Shown here piece after piece: positions 8,420-16,560 of a stretch of DNA of 64,000 nt. Source of the DNA: an uncultured Roseovarius sp. (GTDB taxonomy: Bacteria > Pseudomonadota > Alphaproteobacteria > Rhodobacterales > Rhodobacteraceae); the NCBI GenBank assembly GCA_951812895.1, contig OX638333.1, positions 2,398,001-2,462,000 on the forward strand, in the 5' to 3' direction. Position 1 is the first letter of the stretch. Each line of letters opens with the position of its first letter. Made by a program: the position numbers and the translations under genes. The notes beneath the pieces were generated by a model, which worked only from the letters and a program-made list of their open reading frames with translations, did no database searches and was not told the DNA's origin.

Positions 8420-9469
8420 ATGTTCTTTGCCTCAGACAATTGCGGCCCGGCCCATCCTGCGGTGATGCAGGCGGTGATGGACGCCAATACAGGGTATCAG
8501 CCTTCTTACGGCGACGAACCTTTGATGGACGAGGTCCGCAGCCAGCTTCGCAAACTATTTGAAGCACCCGAAGCCGCAATATATCTCGTCGCCACCGGCA
8601 CCGCTGCGAATGCTTTGACCCTGTCCACCCTCTCACAACCGTGGCAAACTCTCTTTTGCACGCCGCTGTCACATATCCACACCGACGAATGCAACGCACC
8701 GGAATTCTTTACCGGGGGGGCCAAGCTTAGCCTTGTCGGAACATCTGACAAAATGACACCCGCGGACCTGACACAAGCGGTCGAGGGCTGGGTTCTGGGC
8801 GACGTGCATGTCTCGCAACGCGGCGCCGTATCGCTGACCCAGGCCACCGATAAAGGTCACGTTTACACGCCTGGCGAACTTTCCGCGCTTACATCTGTAG
8901 CCCATTCTTATGGCCTGCCCGTTCACATCGACGGGGCCCGGTTTTCCAATGCCATTGCGGCACTTGGCTGCTCGCCGGCGGAATTGTCATGGAAAGCGGG
9001 CATCGACACCCTATGTTTCGGCGGAACAAAAAACGGCTGTATGAGTGTAGAGGCGGTCATATTCTTCGATCCGAAACATGCATGGGAATTCGAACTGCGC
9101 CGCAAACGCGGGGCACAGTTGTTTTCAAAACATCGCTACCTGTCGGCACAGATGATTGGGTATCTTGCCAATGATCTCTGGCTCGAAAATGCCAAAACTG
9201 CCAATGCCCGAACCGCGCATCTTGCCAATGGAATGCGTGTCGTACACGGGTTTGAATTGCTCGCCGATCCGCAAGCCAATGAAATCTTTGCCAATCTGCC
9301 GCGCTGCACCCATCAGCGCCTGCAAGACGCAGGTGCACAATACTCCCTCTTCGGCCCGCTTCAGGGAGATAATCCTGACGAATCTCTGTCAATGCGCCTG
9401 GTATGTGATTGGTCCATCACTGTGGATCAAATTGACCAGTTCGTAAGAATAGCCAGCGGTAAAGACTAA
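8420..9469 (+). CDS. ltaE: low-specificity L-threonine aldolase
   Basis: 349 residues of the beta-eliminating lyase / aldolase PLP family. FASDNCGPAHPAVM at the N-terminus, IDGARFSNA with the PLP-pyridine aspartate near 171, and GGTKNGCMS with the Schiff-base lysine near residue 204. It cleaves L-threonine and allo-threonine to glycine and acetaldehyde. Its ATG directly follows the upstream stop codon. An insertion sequence lies just downstream. Confidence 0.93.
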   Translation: MFFASDNCGPAHPAVMQAVMDANTGYQPSYGDEPLMDEVRSQLRKLFEAPEAAIYLVATGTAANALTLSTLSQPWQTLFCTPLSHIHTDECNAPEFFTGGAKLSLVGTSDKMTPADLTQAVEGWVLGDVHVSQRGAVSLTQATDKGHVYTPGELSALTSVAHSYGLPVHIDGARFSNAIAALGCSPAELSWKAGIDTLCFGGTKNGCMSVEAVIFFDPKHAWEFELRRKRGAQLFSKHRYLSAQMIGYLANDLWLENAKTANARTAHLANGMRVVHGFELLADPQANEIFANLPRCTHQRLQDAGAQYSLFGPLQGDNPDESLSMRLVCDWSITVDQIDQFVRIASGKD

Positions 9470-9793
9470 AGAATTTAGGGCCTCCGGCGGGAGTACTTCT
9501 TGCAAGATAAAGCACGGGCGCAATCTGTACTAAATGCTGGCTTCTCTAATTGGGTGTTTGGGTCAAGCTCATTTTCCTTTTTAGTTTTGGGTTTTGTCGC
9601 TCATCCGGGTCACGCTTCTCTTCGCAGTCTGATTGATGCTCAGGTGGCACCGCTGCACGCATATGTCGGATCGGTTGTGGAGAGCCCCGCTAAGAGACGC
9701 GCTTCACGTGGCGCAGCAGTCATTTTCGGCTTCATCCACGAACCTCGTCCGGTGAGGGACGACCCCGCTCGGTTTGGTGGTGGGTGGTTCAGA
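9470..9793. other. intergenic, includes one end of the insertion sequence
   Basis: No convincing gene. Just after ltaE a short GC-rich motif (TAGGGCCTCCGGCGGGAGTA at 9476-9495) resembles a motif I have seen downstream of many Rhodobacteraceae genes; this is recall, not a search. The rest is likely the 3' non-coding end of the IS110 element plus its junction with chromosomal DNA; the exact boundary cannot be set without an empty-site comparison. Confidence 0.4.
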
Positions 9794-10831
9794 TCATGCC
9801 GTACCCTCCACCATTTCCGGACGGAATTCAGTGCCATCTGCCCACATGCGGTGTAGCAAAACAGCCAGTTTACGTGCGACGGCGACGACAGCGCGACGTC
9901 TGCCTTTGGTCCGCATCAGGCGCGTCCCCCAGGTTTTGATCTGTGACCCGGCCATCGTGCGCATGAGCAGTGCATTTGCCGCCGCGTATAAAGTTGCGCG
10001 AACGTCTCTGTCACCCGCCTTTGATATTCGGCCGGGATTGTCATGTTCACCCGACTGGAAACGGCGCGGTGTCAGCCCAAAATGTGCGGCCACCGTGCGG
10101 GATCGCTTGAAGCGGTCAGGATCATCGACAGCCGCCTTGAAGGTCAGCGCTGCGATCGGCCCGACACCCGGCACAGTCATCATCCGCATGCAGACCTCAT
10201 CGTGACTTGCAGCGCGTTTGACGCGCCGGTCCAGTTCCAGGAAGTGCTGATACAGAACAAGGCGTGCATCTAGCAGCGGAAGCATAGCATGTGCCAGAAC
10301 ATCATCCATCTCGATCATCGGGCGGACAACACCGTCAAAGCTGCCATGCTTCACGGTCTTGGGCAGGCGGATGCCGAAGATTTTCAGCAACCCGCGAACT
10401 TCATTGGCCAGATCAATCGTTTTGTTAAGTAGGGCTTTACGGGTGCTGAGCAATGCACGATAGCCATGGGCCTTCCGGCTCTTCATGTGCACAGGGCTGA
10501 ACCATCCGGTGCGCAGGATCTGCGCAATTCCTCGGGCGTCATTCTTGTCGGTCTTGTTGCGCATCGCAGACAGCGCCGCATTCACCTGACGCGCTTCCAT
10601 GCACACGACGTCGAAGCCCTCATTGGTCAAGCCAAAGAAAAGGTGCTGGCTCATCGTGCCCGCCTCGAAGCCAACTCGCTCAATCGGATAAGCAAAATCC
10701 GTCAAGCACTCCGCAATGTCGCCAACCTCGCACAGCAGATCGCGCTCAAGCATCACCTTGCCCTTGCTATCAACGATGCAAAGCGCGCACGACCGCAGCG
10801 ACACATCCAGTCCGGCAAAATATTCCATCAT
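9794..10831 (-). CDS. IS110-family transposase (DEDD recombinase)
   Basis: 345 residues and intact. The N-terminal RuvC-like DEDD domain shows YFAGLDVS, FEAGTMSQ and KTDKNDARGIAQILRTGWF. The C-terminal transposase-20 domain has VPGVGPIAALTF, a helix-hairpin-helix-like motif, and AHFGLTPRRFQSGE with the serine region typical of the family. It cuts and inserts the circular element and, in characterised members, is guided by a bridge RNA from the element's non-coding end. The layout fits the IS110 group proper. Confidence 0.95.
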   Translation of the reverse strand: MMEYFAGLDVSLRSCALCIVDSKGKVMLERDLLCEVGDIAECLTDFAYPIERVGFEAGTMSQHLFFGLTNEGFDVVCMEARQVNAALSAMRNKTDKNDARGIAQILRTGWFSPVHMKSRKAHGYRALLSTRKALLNKTIDLANEVRGLLKIFGIRLPKTVKHGSFDGVVRPMIEMDDVLAHAMLPLLDARLVLYQHFLELDRRVKRAASHDEVCMRMMTVPGVGPIAALTFKAAVDDPDRFKRSRTVAAHFGLTPRRFQSGEHDNPGRISKAGDRDVRATLYAAANALLMRTMAGSQIKTWGTRLMRTKGRRRAVVAVARKLAVLLHRMWADGTEFRPEMVEGTA

Positions 10832-10990
10832 CAGTCTCCCTTGTTCACAGCTATCCTGTGATCCTACCGGGAGCTCAACCTCAGATCAGGGTCAGCCCAA
10901 TTACACATGCTCGGAGCCCATTTCGACCGATACCGCTCTATGCATTAAGGTTTGTTTTTTGGTTTCTCAGCCAACTGGCAACGCTGAATC
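10832..10990 (-). ncRNA. candidate IS110 bridge RNA region
   Basis: Non-coding DNA directly upstream of the transposase, the location from which IS110-group bridge RNAs are transcribed. It contains a hairpin TCACAG-CTATC-CTGTGA (10845-10861) and a possible G-rich stem near 10870-10900. Folding and loop complementarity to target and donor could not be tested here. Confidence 0.3.
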
Positions 10991-10998
10991 CAACACTC

Positions 10999-12561
10999 TC
11001 AATTTTGATTGAGTTGTAGCCTCGCGAATTGTTCCATCGGCGCATCGACCTCTTTCATCAGTGCAACCATTTGGGACTTAAGGCGGTTCTCAATTTCCGG
11101 GTCCGTCAGGGCATTTGTCTGCCCAGCGTCGTCAATTGTATCCCACAGCATCGTGTCAAACTGTTTGTCCCGCGCAACCCAGGTGACATTCTCGATTTTC
11201 ATCGTTCTGGTCCCCTTTTGAAACGAAAACGGTTCGGCGACCTGAAGGTTAACAAAGTCCTCGACGGCAAAGGACGCGCGCATATGCGTGGGCATCAACG
11301 TGTATTGATAGAGCGGTTTGTTGTCGGGATTTTGCGGAGATCGCATATAGACGTAGCGGCCGTCGGTAATGTTTACATGCGCCCCGTGCATTCCAAAGAT
11401 CGCGGCCTCGCGAACGGGCGTGTCATCTTCAATGACCCCTGCCAAATCTTTGCCCGTCATGTCTTTGGTTGGTTCCAGGCCAAAGAAGTTCAGCAGTGTT
11501 GGTGCCAGATCAATTGACGGCTGCACAAGCGACTGCCGCCGTTCGCCCATTGCGCCCACCCTGGGATCCCAGATGAAAAACGGTGTATGGCTAATTTCCT
11601 GATACATGGGCATCGACATTTTGCCCCACCAGTCATGTTCGCCCAACAAAAAGCCGTGATCAGTCCAGACGATGAGCATAGTGTCATCCCAGAGGCCTTT
11701 TTCATCCATCATGTCCATCACCTTGCCAAGGTATTCGTCGCACATGCTGACAAGGGCAGCATATTCCACGCGCAGGTGCTTGTTCTCTTCGGGATGATCC
11801 GTCGTGCGCGCATACATGGGCCAGTCGAAAAACGGGCCATCATAATTGTCATGGTGCTCTTTGTAGAGCTCCTTGTAGCGGTCGAGCGTATAGAACGGCT
11901 CATGCGGATCGAAGGTTTCGATATGCAACATCCAATCGTCATGGTCCGCATTCTTGTCGATAAAATCGAGGCCGGCTTTGAAGGTCCGCGCCTGCGGCTG
12001 ATTTTCCTCAACATTCATAAACCCGCGATTGACCCAATCCTGCCGGGTCAGATAGCGCAGGCGCTGCATCGAGGCTTCGCTTTCCTCGGGGAATGCCCTG
12101 AGATAGGCGTCAAACACCTCTGGTTCCGAATAGATGCCGTTTTTTCCAAAAGCCCCTTTGGGAATCTCAGGTTCATTCAGGTCGCCGATCCATGGATCGC
12201 CTTCCTGCCCGCGCCAGTACTGCCAGGTGGTGTAATGGGTGTGGTAGTTCAGCCCGCCGTCTTCAAAGTAATGGTTGTGGTCGGTGGTCAGATGGGTGTG
12301 CACGCCCGCATCGCTGAGCATCTTGGGCATGCTGTCATCGAAGGGCTCCAGTGGCCCCCAGCTGCGGTGCAGAAAGTTGGGCCGCCCGGTGTGCCAGTCG
12401 CGCCGCGCGGGCATACAAGGCATCGAACAGACGTACGATGTATCAAACGTCACGGCCCGGTCGGACAGGCGTTTGAAATTCGGTGCGTGGACCCAATCAT
12501 TTCCATAGCTTGGCAGGAAGTGCCGGCTGAGCGTGTCAAACATGACAACGATGGCCTTCAT
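10999..12561 (-). CDS. type I (formylglycine) sulfatase
   Basis: 520 residues of the alkaline-phosphatase-like sulfatase family. The maturation motif CMPARRDWHTGR places the formylglycine precursor at Cys49. Metal and substrate residues are visible in MFDTLS near the N-terminus and in WTDHGFLLGEHDWWGK in the middle, with HTPFFIWDP after it. No signal peptide is seen, so the enzyme is probably cytoplasmic. It should hydrolyse a sulfate ester; the substrate is unknown. Its ATG overlaps the stop of the maturation-enzyme gene by ATGA, tying the two together. Confidence 0.93.
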   Translation of the reverse strand: MKAIVVMFDTLSRHFLPSYGNDWVHAPNFKRLSDRAVTFDTSYVCSMPCMPARRDWHTGRPNFLHRSWGPLEPFDDSMPKMLSDAGVHTHLTTDHNHYFEDGGLNYHTHYTTWQYWRGQEGDPWIGDLNEPEIPKGAFGKNGIYSEPEVFDAYLRAFPEESEASMQRLRYLTRQDWVNRGFMNVEENQPQARTFKAGLDFIDKNADHDDWMLHIETFDPHEPFYTLDRYKELYKEHHDNYDGPFFDWPMYARTTDHPEENKHLRVEYAALVSMCDEYLGKVMDMMDEKGLWDDTMLIVWTDHGFLLGEHDWWGKMSMPMYQEISHTPFFIWDPRVGAMGERRQSLVQPSIDLAPTLLNFFGLEPTKDMTGKDLAGVIEDDTPVREAAIFGMHGAHVNITDGRYVYMRSPQNPDNKPLYQYTLMPTHMRASFAVEDFVNLQVAEPFSFQKGTRTMKIENVTWVARDKQFDTMLWDTIDDAGQTNALTDPEIENRLKSQMVALMKEVDAPMEQFARLQLNQN

Positions 12562-13424
12562 AGCGTGGTCTCCTTGGTCTCAAACGCAACACGGAACCCG
12601 GTATGCCCGGTTGTCATGTCAGGGGCAGATGCGCTGCGAGCCGAGAGCCGGTATCGTGCGCAATATGATTTGTGACATAGATGCGAGCCGCCTTTCAGCA
12701 CCTTGCCTTCGCCGATTGGCGGGCCCTTTGGATCAGTCGTAATACCGCTTAAGGCGTGAAAATCGCGGCTGAACCAATCAGCCGTCCATTCCCAAGTGTT
12801 GCCGACCATGTTGTAAAAACCCAGGCGATTGGGCTGGAAGGTCGTAACCGGGCAGGTAAAGGCAAATCCATCAGCGGCGGTGTTTTCATGAGGAAAATTG
12901 CCGCGCCAGATATTGCAGCGAAATCTGTCCGTCGGCGAGGCATCCCCCCAAGGGAAGCGTTTCTGATCCAGCCCCCCGCGTCCTGCGCACTCCCATTCTG
13001 CCTCTGTTGGCAGCCGACCGCCCACCCAATTGGCAAAGGCCATCGCATCTTGCCAGGACACATGGACAACGGGGTGTTGCTCTAACCCTGTCAAATCCGA
13101 ACCCGGTCCTGCAGGTGTGCGCCAGCTGGCACCCTCCGCTTTGCGCCACCACGAGCCCGGGCGCTCTAAACTTGCTCCTTTTGGATCAAATACAAAGGAC
13201 CAGCCAAATTTCTCGGCATTGGTTACATATCCGGTCGCATCGACAAATCTGTGGAAGGAGATGTTGGTGGTCGCGCAAGCTGCCAATTTGAACTCCGACA
13301 GGGCTATGATGCGCACCGGCTCTTCGCCGTCGTCCTTTTGACAGCTGCGCTTGGCACCCATCCGAAAACGCCAGGGATTCAGGGAGATGCCCTCGAGTAA
13401 ATCTGCATGATCTGGATTGGACAT
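12558..13424 (-). CDS. formylglycine-generating enzyme (SUMF1 family)
   Basis: 288 residues from the ATG at 13424. The FGE-sulfatase domain is complete: HPVVHVSWQDAMAFANWVGGRLPTEAEWE, GNTWEWTADWF, and the copper/active-site pair in GGSHLCHKSYCARYR near the C-terminus, then TGHTGFRVA. It converts the cysteine of the CxPxR motif of sulfatases to formylglycine using O2. The upstream extension of the frame to 13586 has no family residues. It is followed immediately by its presumed client sulfatase and preceded 70 bp away by a LysR gene on the same strand. Confidence 0.93.
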   Translation of the reverse strand: MSNPDHADLLEGISLNPWRFRMGAKRSCQKDDGEEPVRIIALSEFKLAACATTNISFHRFVDATGYVTNAEKFGWSFVFDPKGASLERPGSWWRKAEGASWRTPAGPGSDLTGLEQHPVVHVSWQDAMAFANWVGGRLPTEAEWECAGRGGLDQKRFPWGDASPTDRFRCNIWRGNFPHENTAADGFAFTCPVTTFQPNRLGFYNMVGNTWEWTADWFSRDFHALSGITTDPKGPPIGEGKVLKGGSHLCHKSYCARYRLSARSASAPDMTTGHTGFRVAFETKETTL

Positions 13425-13494
13425 GAGAATAGTGTAAACAGACCAAGCCCATTTCCAAATCTCAGAAATTCTCAGGCTTTTCCTGCACTCAAAG

Positions 13495-14415
13495 TCATAT
13501 GGCGGGATCCGTAAGCAGGAAATCTGCCAACGTTCTTTCGACCTCTCCGAGGGGCGCATGCCGCGGCAGACCCAGGAAATATCCAAAACCGGTGGTCATG
13601 ACATTGCGGGTAAGTTCCACCAACGCGCCGCTGTCCAGATGAGGCTTGATCAAGGCGCGGCTACCCAAGATAACACCATCCCCCCGTAATGCGGTATCAA
13701 CCGCCATCATATAGGTCGGGGTTATCACCTTTGGGGACGGGGGAACTACATTCGGCGCGTTATGCGCAAACCAATCGCGCAAGGTAACGCTGTGCACGCC
13801 GGATCGGCTGTAGTCATATAGATCCAGCAAGGACACATCGTGGGGCGGCAAATCCGCAGGTTCGGTTTCACACCCTGCTGACGTAAGAAATCCCGGTGCC
13901 ACAACCGGAACCAATTCTTCTGATAGCAAGGGGGTTAATGACCAATTCGGATGGTAGCCTCTGGAATATATGATTGCCAGTTTGCTCTCGGCTCGGGCCA
14001 GTTCGCTCAGGTTGTCTGTGGTTGTCAGGCGAACCGATACCTCGGGGTAGCGGTCATTGAAACGGCGAAGCCGCGCAGACAACCATAAATGAGAGACCGC
14101 GGCAGTTGCTGCAATGGACACCGTATTGGTCGCAGCAGGCATTGTGAGGTCGTCCAACTCCACACCAAGATATTCTAACGAGGCTTGCATACGCAAAAAC
14201 AACCGTTCGCCTTTGATGGTCAGGGATAGCCGCCGCCCGTTTCGATGAAACAACGCAATCCCCAACATGCCTTCGAGTTGTTTTATGCGTCGGCTGACTG
14301 CGGCCTGCGTAACTGACAATTCAGACGCAGCCGCTGAGAAACTCATCAATCTGGCCGCACATTCGAACACGCGTAATGCGTCAAGTGAGACCAAATCAAT
14401 CAAGCGTCGTTTCAT
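13495..14415 (-). CDS. LysR-family transcriptional regulator
   Basis: 306 residues. The winged helix-turn-helix lies at about 10-65 (LDALRVFECAARLMSFSAAASELSVTQAAVSRRIKQLEGMLG spans it), followed by a substrate-binding effector domain. The GcvA-like start LVSLDALRVFE is common among regulators of catabolic genes. It is the first gene of a minus-strand group with the FGE and sulfatase, so it likely regulates that cassette, although LysR genes are more often divergent from their targets. About 200 bp of upstream DNA (14416-14614) should hold its promoter. Confidence 0.92.
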   Translation of the reverse strand: MKRRLIDLVSLDALRVFECAARLMSFSAAASELSVTQAAVSRRIKQLEGMLGIALFHRNGRRLSLTIKGERLFLRMQASLEYLGVELDDLTMPAATNTVSIAATAAVSHLWLSARLRRFNDRYPEVSVRLTTTDNLSELARAESKLAIIYSRGYHPNWSLTPLLSEELVPVVAPGFLTSAGCETEPADLPPHDVSLLDLYDYSRSGVHSVTLRDWFAHNAPNVVPPSPKVITPTYMMAVDTALRGDGVILGSRALIKPHLDSGALVELTRNVMTTGFGYFLGLPRHAPLGEVERTLADFLLTDPAI

Positions 14416-14614
14416 GACTATTAAGTGAGGGAAACATCTCTGTTAGTCTATCTGAATCTTACTCGCCAAATTCCAGACGAATCAGCATGTGCAACAGCGT
14501 TACTACCGCAATTGACAGCCTATCGAAGCCGACATTGGCACAGATGTTGCTAAATGTAACTAAGTCCGGATAGCGGAACTTCCACACTGTTTTCCCTCTG
14601 ACAAGGTTCTCCAA

Positions 14615-15178
14615 TCAGCCAAACGCTCGTTCGATCAAACCCTCCGCAGCCGCCTTTGCATCCGCTGCCGGATTCTCGCCAAACCCCATCACCGCCATCA
14701 CAATCGCCCCCTCTTTCAACAGCATCAACTGCGTGGCAAGGGCCTTGGGTTCGGCAGCGCCTGCATTCCGGGCCAAGCCGATAAAATGCTCCAGCAACAA
14801 CCTTTTGTGCTCGGCTGATTGCTTGTGGATCGGATGTTTCGGCTCCTGATATTCGGCACTGGCCTTGATGAACATGCAGCCGCGAAATTCGCGTTTCGCA
14901 AACCACTCGGCCAGAACATCGAACATCGCCAGTAGCTGCCCCTTGGGCGTATCCGCCAGCTCGTCCAGTCGCCGGTAAAACCAGTTGCGAAACATCTCGT
15001 CCCGCAACCGCAGCGCGGCAAGGATCAGATCCTCCTTGGTGCGGAAATGTTTGTACATCGACGTCTTTGAGACGCCCGTTTCCTTCACCAGCATATCCAT
15101 GCCAGTGGCGTGAAACCCGTTTTGGTAAAACACATCCAATGCATTGCGCACCAGCTCATCACGCTTGTTAGGCCGCAT
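14615..15178 (-). CDS. TetR-family transcriptional regulator
   Basis: 187 residues. N-terminal helix-turn-helix: ALDVFYQNGFHATGMDMLV, then TGVSKTSMYKHFRTKEDLILAAL. The C-terminal ligand domain is generic, with FRGCMFIKASAEY typical of one TetR subgroup. It is monocistronic by spacing; map lies about 105 bp further upstream on the same strand. The target cannot be inferred; it may act on its own promoter or on distant genes. Confidence 0.92.
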   Translation of the reverse strand: MRPNKRDELVRNALDVFYQNGFHATGMDMLVKETGVSKTSMYKHFRTKEDLILAALRLRDEMFRNWFYRRLDELADTPKGQLLAMFDVLAEWFAKREFRGCMFIKASAEYQEPKHPIHKQSAEHKRLLLEHFIGLARNAGAAEPKALATQLMLLKEGAIVMAVMGFGENPAADAKAAAEGLIERAFG

Positions 15179-15283
15179 AAGTCTGCCTCATTGGTTCCCG
15201 AACAAGATGTATAACACGTTCTGAGCAAATGTCAGATGCTCGCATGCTTGTCAGACAGTGTGAAGCGAGAACGTGACCAGACC

Positions 15284-16096
15284 TCAGTCCCAGGTCGGGT
15301 GAAACTTGTCCTCAGCCGACAATGTGAAAATCTCACACCCATCTGCCGTCACCCCGACCGAATGCTCGAACTGTGCAGAAAGCGATTTGTCCCGGGTCAC
15401 CGCGGTCCAGTCATCCGCCAGGATCTTCGTCTCTGGCCGGCCCAGATTGACCATCGGTTCAATGGTGAAGAACATACCTTCTTCCAGCTTAGGCCCGCTG
15501 CCGGCACGACCATAGTGCAGCACATTGGGTGGCGCATGAAACACCCGGCCCAGCCCGTGACCACAGAAATCCCGCACTACGCTCATCCGATGGCTTTCGA
15601 CAAAGCTCTGGATCGCATGGCCAATATCGCCAAAGGTATTGCCCGGTTTTACCGCCTTGATCCCCAGCATCAGGGAATCATGCGTCACCTGCAAAAGCCG
15701 CTCAATCTTGCGCGACCGGCGGCCCGCCACATACATCCGGCTGGTGTCCCCATACCAGCCATCAACAATCACAGTGACATCGATGTTCAGGATATCGCCA
15801 TCTTTAAGCTTCTTGTCGCCTGGTATCCCGTGACACACCACATGGTTCACACTGATACAGCTGGCGTGCTGATAGCCCTTGTATCCGATCGTGGCCGACT
15901 TCGCACCGGCCTCATTTACTTTGTGCTCAATCAGACGGTCCAGCTCGCCCGTGGTTTGGCCCACAAAAACATGTTCCGCGACCTCATCCAGAATCCGCGC
16001 CGCCAGAGCCCCTGCGTCACGCATCCCGGCGAAATCCGCCACCTCATGGATGCGGATACCTTCCCGGGTCATTCTGCCACGATGCTTGTCTTTCAC
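15284..16096 (-). CDS. map: methionine aminopeptidase, type I
   Basis: 270 residues. Metal ligands are visible: ILNIDVTVIVDGWYGDTSRMY (two aspartates), DFCGHGLGRVFH (histidine), EEGMFFTIEP and FEHSVGVT (glutamates). It removes the initiator methionine from nascent proteins and is essential in most bacteria. The N-terminal SH3-like extension of longer forms is absent, as in E. coli. Start at MKDKHRG; MTREGIR at 16072 is an alternative. Confidence 0.96.
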   Translation of the reverse strand: MKDKHRGRMTREGIRIHEVADFAGMRDAGALAARILDEVAEHVFVGQTTGELDRLIEHKVNEAGAKSATIGYKGYQHASCISVNHVVCHGIPGDKKLKDGDILNIDVTVIVDGWYGDTSRMYVAGRRSRKIERLLQVTHDSLMLGIKAVKPGNTFGDIGHAIQSFVESHRMSVVRDFCGHGLGRVFHAPPNVLHYGRAGSGPKLEEGMFFTIEPMVNLGRPETKILADDWTAVTRDKSLSAQFEHSVGVTADGCEIFTLSAEDKFHPTWD

Positions 16097-16560
16097 GACC
16101 AGCCCTCGATACCTTGTTCAATGTGTCTCTATCTAAGTTCATTTTGTAGGAAGAACCAGAGGCAGTATCGTGGATTCTACAGGTCTCTTAATACAGAGAT
16201 TCGCACCAGATTAACTCCGAATCGCCCCGTTCTCACGACTGGTTGCGCTATCATGATGACTGCAGGCTCCGTAGTTCCACGTACCCCTAAGGGTATAACT
16301 ACCTAGCGAATACACAGACCTGCTTCGTATTTTGGGGTAATTATGTCGATTTATATAGATTGAACACCGTGACCGTCGCCATACTGACCCCACGCGACAG
16401 AAACCTCCTGGGTCACCACGCCGTCTCAATCGGCAATTGAACCTAACGAGGGTTCGACCAATTCCCGGCACTGATTTTCGCTGCCGGGCACAAAACGCCC
16501 CAGAATGCTGAGAGGTATTCAGAGACAAGAGGGTGATTACATTAATCAGGGAGTTTGCGA
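16097..16560. other. long intergenic region upstream of the binding-protein/BCCT pair
   Basis: No gene. It holds a nested palindrome (annotated separately) and a hairpin CCCGGCA/TGCCGGG at 16464-16488. The region is divergent between map and the binding-protein gene and probably contains the promoter and a long leader for the latter. Confidence 0.5.
16271..16302. promoter_or_regulatory. nested palindrome, candidate operator
   Basis: Outer arms GTAGTT (16271-16276) and AACTAC (16297-16302) flank inner arms TACCC (16282-16286) and GGGTA (16291-16295). The left half TACCCCT fits the TACYYMT heptamer bound by NarL-type regulators; the right half fits less well. It lies about 260 bp upstream of the binding-protein start. 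The regulator is unknown. Confidence 0.4.

Larger units (their letters stand above)
9600..10990 (-). mobile_element. IS110-family insertion sequence (approximate limits)
   Basis: Limits are estimates: they enclose the transposase and the flanking non-coding DNA up to the ltaE tail and the sulfatase stop codon. IS110 elements lack obvious terminal inverted repeats and make little or no target duplication, so no ends can be called by eye. The element sits between ltaE and the sulfatase cassette and breaks no recognisable gene. Confidence 0.6.

Noticed and set aside
9500-9856. 118-codon frame between ltaE and the transposase
   Set aside because: Overlaps the transposase end, has no family motif and no ribosome site; probably IS non-coding end.
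11587-12675. 362-codon open frame on the plus strand
   Set aside because: Lies antisense to the sulfatase with its conserved motifs; no family motifs of its own.
15236-16306. 356-codon open frame on the plus strand
   Set aside because: Antisense to map; the map frame has all catalytic residues.
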